DNA from: Gammaproteobacteria bacterium
Lineage (GTDB): Bacteria; Pseudomonadota; Gammaproteobacteria; Acidiferrobacterales; SZUA-150
Direction of reading: 5' to 3'
DNA length: 64,000 nt
NCBI GenBank assembly: GCA_029880545.1
Contig: JAOUOD010000007.1
Location: forward strand, 67,001-131,000
Below, one piece after another: positions 61,332 to 64,000 of the stretch. How positions within the stretch are numbered: position 1 is the first letter of the stretch; the number at the start of each line of letters is the position of its first letter. Under the pieces are notes generated by a model that was not told the origin of the DNA, made no database searches, and saw only the letters and a list, made by a program, of their open reading frames with translations. The translations under genes and the position numbers were made by a program.

Positions 61332-62449
61332 TAGCCGCGCCCCAGCAATACTGCAAGTTGTTCGAAGATGGGCGCCGTCACCGGCGCCAGGCGTTTGCGC
61401 ATGACCGTGCCGACGGCATCGCTGCGGGCAAACACCGGTGTCACCACGGCATCACCACAGCGGCCGAGTATCAACAACGCCGTGAGCTCGCGCTGCAAGT
61501 CCGGCAATTCGCCCAGTGCCTCGATCAATTCCATATCGCGACCGCCTTCGCATTGGCCCTGGCATTCGCTGATAATGCTGTCGATGTCCTGTTCGCGCTG
61601 GTTGTCGCAGCCGTAATCCAGGTAGTCGCGCATGGCATTGAGCAGGGCCACCACGTCATCCTGGTTATAGGGTTTCTGCAACACGGTTTCAGTTACCTGC
61701 AAGAAGGTCTGGCCGCCATCGCTCAGGGTCTTGTTGAGCAGGGCCACATAGCGGTTGCGTGCTGCCAGCGTGGCCAGCTTGTTACTGTGCTGATCGTAAT
61801 CGTGGCGCGCCGCCTGCAGTTCCGGCAGCCTGTCGGGCATGGCGCGCAGAAAGCCGACCAGGTAGGCGCGTTTCTTGCGACCCTTGTCCCATAACTTGCG
61901 CTGCCGGTCTTCATCAAGCAGTCCGGGCTTGAGCATCAGGCGCACGCTTTCAATCATTAACAGCGGTTCGGTTTCAAAGGCCAGGTGTTCATACAGGTGT
62001 TCCGCCAGCACCTTGCCCATGCTGCCGTTGACGACAACATCACGTTCCAGCATGTGCCGCGCCATTTCCGATGTCGGTGATGTCCACCACACCAGTCTTG
62101 CCAGTTCATCGGTCAGGCCCGGCGCACCGGCCACCGCCAGCACGGCTTCGGGTTCACCCAGTTTCAACAACTCGGGCAGGTTGTCATCAGACTTCTGGCC
62201 CATGCGTGTCCAGCGCTTTAGGTACACCGGGTAGCCGCCGGGTGATCCCAGTACCTGGCCGGACAACAGTTCACGCACGTAACGCAGGTAGCGCTCATGG
62301 TTGCAGTTGGGGCTGAGTTGCACCTTGGCTTCTTCGTTGCCGCGCAGGGCATAAAGAATCATGTTGTTTTCGTCGATGCGCACGGCATCGAAAGGATTGG
62401 CCAGCAATACGTTCAGTCGAAGCTGGTCCTGGCTGGATAGTTGTTCCAA
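61331..62449 (-). CDS. DsrS-like protein
   Basis: 372 residues, soluble. The N-terminus and the segment GSPGGYPVYLKRWTRMGQ with LKLGEPEAVLAVAGAPGLTD resemble DsrS, the last gene of the dsr cluster in purple and other sulfur bacteria. That likeness is from memory, not a search. DsrS is believed to act on dsr expression after transcription. No dsrAB or other dsr gene is in this window apart from dsrE2. Four cysteines (NCNHE, GCDNQ, ECQGQCEGG and GRCGD regions) are spread and form no haem motif. It overlaps the next gene by one base. Confidence 0.6.
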   Translation of the reverse strand: MEQLSSQDQLRLNVLLANPFDAVRIDENNMILYALRGNEEAKVQLSPNCNHERYLRYVRELLSGQVLGSPGGYPVYLKRWTRMGQKSDDNLPELLKLGEPEAVLAVAGAPGLTDELARLVWWTSPTSEMARHMLERDVVVNGSMGKVLAEHLYEHLAFETEPLLMIESVRLMLKPGLLDEDRQRKLWDKGRKKRAYLVGFLRAMPDRLPELQAARHDYDQHSNKLATLAARNRYVALLNKTLSDGGQTFLQVTETVLQKPYNQDDVVALLNAMRDYLDYGCDNQREQDIDSIISECQGQCEGGRDMELIEALGELPDLQRELTALLILGRCGDAVVTPVFARSDAVGTVMRKRLAPVTAPIFEQLAVLLGRG

Positions 62450-62460
62450 TGTTCGTCCTG

Positions 62461-62757
62461 CTAGGGTTTTACGTTGGTTTCAGTGCGGAGTATATCGGTA
62501 ATCTCGACACGGTATGAGCGGTACCACTTGTCGCGACCCTTTTGCTGCGCCTGCTGGTGTTCAGGATCTGCCGCCCACTGCCTGATCTGGTCGGAAGTAT
62601 ACCAGTAGGAAATACTCACTTCGTTATCGCCTTCACAGACGCTGTGAAACTCAACACAGCCGTATTGGCTCATGGCCAACTCGCGCATGCGCGCCGCGGT
62701 GGCGAAGTAGTCATCATCCAGTTCGTTGATCTGGGCGCGAAAAATCACGGCTTTCAT
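62461..62757 (-). CDS. Antibiotic biosynthesis monooxygenase (ABM) domain protein
   Basis: 98 residues. Small dimeric alpha/beta fold: VIFRAQINELDDDYFATAAR, GCVEFHSVCEGDNEVSISYW, and IRQWAADPEHQQAQQKGR are the ABM-type parts. Members are cofactor-free oxygenases or simple ligand binders. It lies 11 bases before the DsrS-like gene and 10 after the VWA gene. Confidence 0.88.
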   Translation of the reverse strand: MKAVIFRAQINELDDDYFATAARMRELAMSQYGCVEFHSVCEGDNEVSISYWYTSDQIRQWAADPEHQQAQQKGRDKWYRSYRVEITDILRTETNVKP

Positions 62758-62767
62758 GGCGCTTGCC

Positions 62768-64000
62768 TTACTGGTTCAGCTGTATGCGCTGGCCCCAGGG
62801 TACCTTGCTCTTGCCCTTGACCAGCCACAAAACCGGGAAATCCGGCGCCCGTTCGGGAAAGTGACCGTCGGCGTCGGTGAAGTACACCATTATATCAGGC
62901 TGCTTGTCCTGCTGCCGGGCCCATTCAAAGGCCGGCGCAAAGTCGGTGCCGCCACCACCTTCGAGGCTTTCCGGCAGGCTGATCTCTTCCCAGGGTTCGT
63001 AGCGCCACGGGCCACCGACATTGAGCTTGTCATCGCAGGCGTGCAGGGTGACGCGCGCCCGTAACTGGCCCTTGAGCGCGTTGACCTCGGAAATGAACTC
63101 CTTCATTTCGCCATCCTTGATGGAACCGGAGGTATCCAGTACCACGGTGACATCCACCTGCGATGAATGCAGGCTTGGCAGAATGGCATCGCCTTCACGG
63201 CGGTTGGACGGCCGGGCGAAGTTGTAATCATCGCGGGCAACGTTGGACAGGTAGCGCGACAACAGCATGCGCCACGGCAGTTGCGGTTGCAGCAGGTGGT
63301 CCACCATGCGCGCCATCGAGCCGCTCATCTTGCCGGCCTGGATGGCCGATTGCGCGGCACCGGCCATGCGTTGCTGCCACTGTATCGCCAGCGATTCCAT
63401 TTCCGTCTGGCTTAAAGGTGGCGGCTTGGCGGCGCCACGCTGTTGTTCATCGGGCTGGCCGGGCTGGCTGGAGTGTTCGGTGTCACCGTCAGGTGTATGA
63501 CGGCGTCCGCGTTGTTCGTTTTGACCATTGCCACCGGAAGCGCGTTGGTTATCATCGGGCTGTTGTTGCCCCTGGCCTTGCTGTTGCCTGGGTTGATCCT
63601 GTTCACCCTGCGGCGGCGTATCGGAGTCACGTTGATCCGTGTCGTCGCGCTGATTAGAGTCGTGCTCATCACTCTTGTTCTGGCTGTCCTGGTCCTGGTT
63701 CTTTTCGTTCTTGTCATCGCCATCGCTGGAGTCATCATCATAAAGATGCTGGTCCATGGGCCCGTCATTGTTGTGCTCGTCAATGAACGGGTAGATTTCT
63801 TCGGCGGTCATGCCTTCGTAATCCGGCATGTATAACGCGTTAGGCGGGTACTTCATGCCATCGGCAATGAGCAGCGGGTTAATGGCGTAATCGCAGGCCA
63901 CGTCCCAGCGGTGCTTGATACGGTGTTGCCGGCGCACAAAGTGCGACAGCGCGCAGTGCAACGCCTCGTGCGCCAGCACGAACTGGCATTCCTCCAGCGT
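62768..64000 (-). CDS. DUF2201-type metallopeptidase-like/VWA protein (5' partial)
   Basis: The frame is open through the window end; at least 410 residues. The N-terminal DUF2201 part has the zinc-like motif HEALHCALSHFVRR. A long acidic and Gln-rich low-complexity stretch (Asp, Asn, Gln, Ser) follows. The C-terminal VWA-like domain has a MIDAS start VVLDTSGSIKDGEM. Such proteins are usually next to a MoxR-type AAA+ ATPase and work as a chaperone pair; that partner would lie beyond the window. It leads the operon with ABM, DsrS-like and the last unknown gene. Confidence 0.85.
   Translation of the reverse strand, partial: TLEECQFVLAHEALHCALSHFVRRQHRIKHRWDVACDYAINPLLIADGMKYPPNALYMPDYEGMTAEEIYPFIDEHNNDGPMDQHLYDDDSSDGDDKNEKNQDQDSQNKSDEHDSNQRDDTDQRDSDTPPQGEQDQPRQQQGQGQQQPDDNQRASGGNGQNEQRGRRHTPDGDTEHSSQPGQPDEQQRGAAKPPPLSQTEMESLAIQWQQRMAGAAQSAIQAGKMSGSMARMVDHLLQPQLPWRMLLSRYLSNVARDDYNFARPSNRREGDAILPSLHSSQVDVTVVLDTSGSIKDGEMKEFISEVNALKGQLRARVTLHACDDKLNVGGPWRYEPWEEISLPESLEGGGGTDFAPAFEWARQQDKQPDIMVYFTDADGHFPERAPDFPVLWLVKGKSKVPWGQRIQLNQ

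Noticed and set aside
1-64000. CRISPR arrays, insertion sequences, prophage or defence genes
   Set aside because: No direct-repeat array, transposase, integrase, phage structural protein or recognised defence family was found on either strand.

Overview
The window reads as chromosomal DNA of a free-living gammaproteobacterium that oxidises reduced sulfur, probably a chemolithoautotroph. Direct evidence is a complete soxXYZAB set, a TusA and DsrE2 sulfur-carrier pair, a YeeE/YedE-type (TsuA-like) sulfur transporter and a phosphoribulokinase. The gene orders ruvCAB-ybgC-tolQRAB-pal-cpoB and dapA-bamC are typical gammaproteobacterial arrangements. No rRNA, CRISPR array, insertion sequence, prophage or defence island was seen. 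I cannot name the genus.

Layout. 1-2.2 kb: the end of a hydantoinase-B/oxoprolinase-type gene, then an uncharacterised exported protein behind a Fur-box-like site. 2.3-4.8 kb: an HU-family gene and a shortened Aas-like acyltransferase with a degenerate adenylation domain. 4.9-8.2 kb: fmdB-type gene, DUF502 gene, aspS, nudB. 8.2-10.6 kb: a minus-strand pair consisting of an HU-like protein and an HU-transmembrane-LysM fusion, plus a divergent alpha/beta hydrolase. This block separates nudB from yebC, which are neighbours in E. coli. 10.9-20.3 kb: a collinear run of 13 genes: yebC, ruvCAB, ybgC, tolQRAB, pal, cpoB, queE, queC. 20.5-23.8 kb: sulfur transporter, tRNA-Lys(TTT), thpR and an HD-GYP-type protein.

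23.9-37.9 kb is the energy and sulfur region: phosphoribulokinase, soxXYZAB (minus strand), a BepA-like protease, tusA, dsrE2, a FadL-like outer-membrane protein with an uncharacterised exported partner, a PilT/PilU-type ATPase and a LysR regulator with a small partner gene. soxCD is absent from the window. That fits the truncated Sox pathway in which sulfane sulfur is passed to the cytoplasm by TusA/DsrE-type carriers.

37.9-47.2 kb: a minus-strand run amrS-nrdJ-bcp-phoH, divergent amrB-amrA-ycgN (AmmeMemoRadiSam genes), a PQQ-type sugar dehydrogenase and galT. 47.4-55.7 kb: dapA, bamC, two metallo-beta-lactamase-fold hydrolases and purL. 55.9-58.6 kb: a lytic transglycosylase, an HPP membrane protein, small conserved proteins and ppnP. 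58.7-64 kb on the minus strand: htpG, then an uncharacterised protein, a DsrS-like protein, an ABM-type monooxygenase and a VWA/DUF2201-type protein cut by the window end.

The most interesting candidate is the HU-TM-LysM protein at 8208-9296. It places a DNA-binding fold and a peptidoglycan-binding fold on opposite sides of one membrane segment, so it could tether the chromosome to the cell wall. Other leads are the DsrS/VWA/ABM cluster, the amrS-nrdJ operon and the FadL-like plus exported-protein pair. All functions are read from translated sequence and motif memory; no database search was run.
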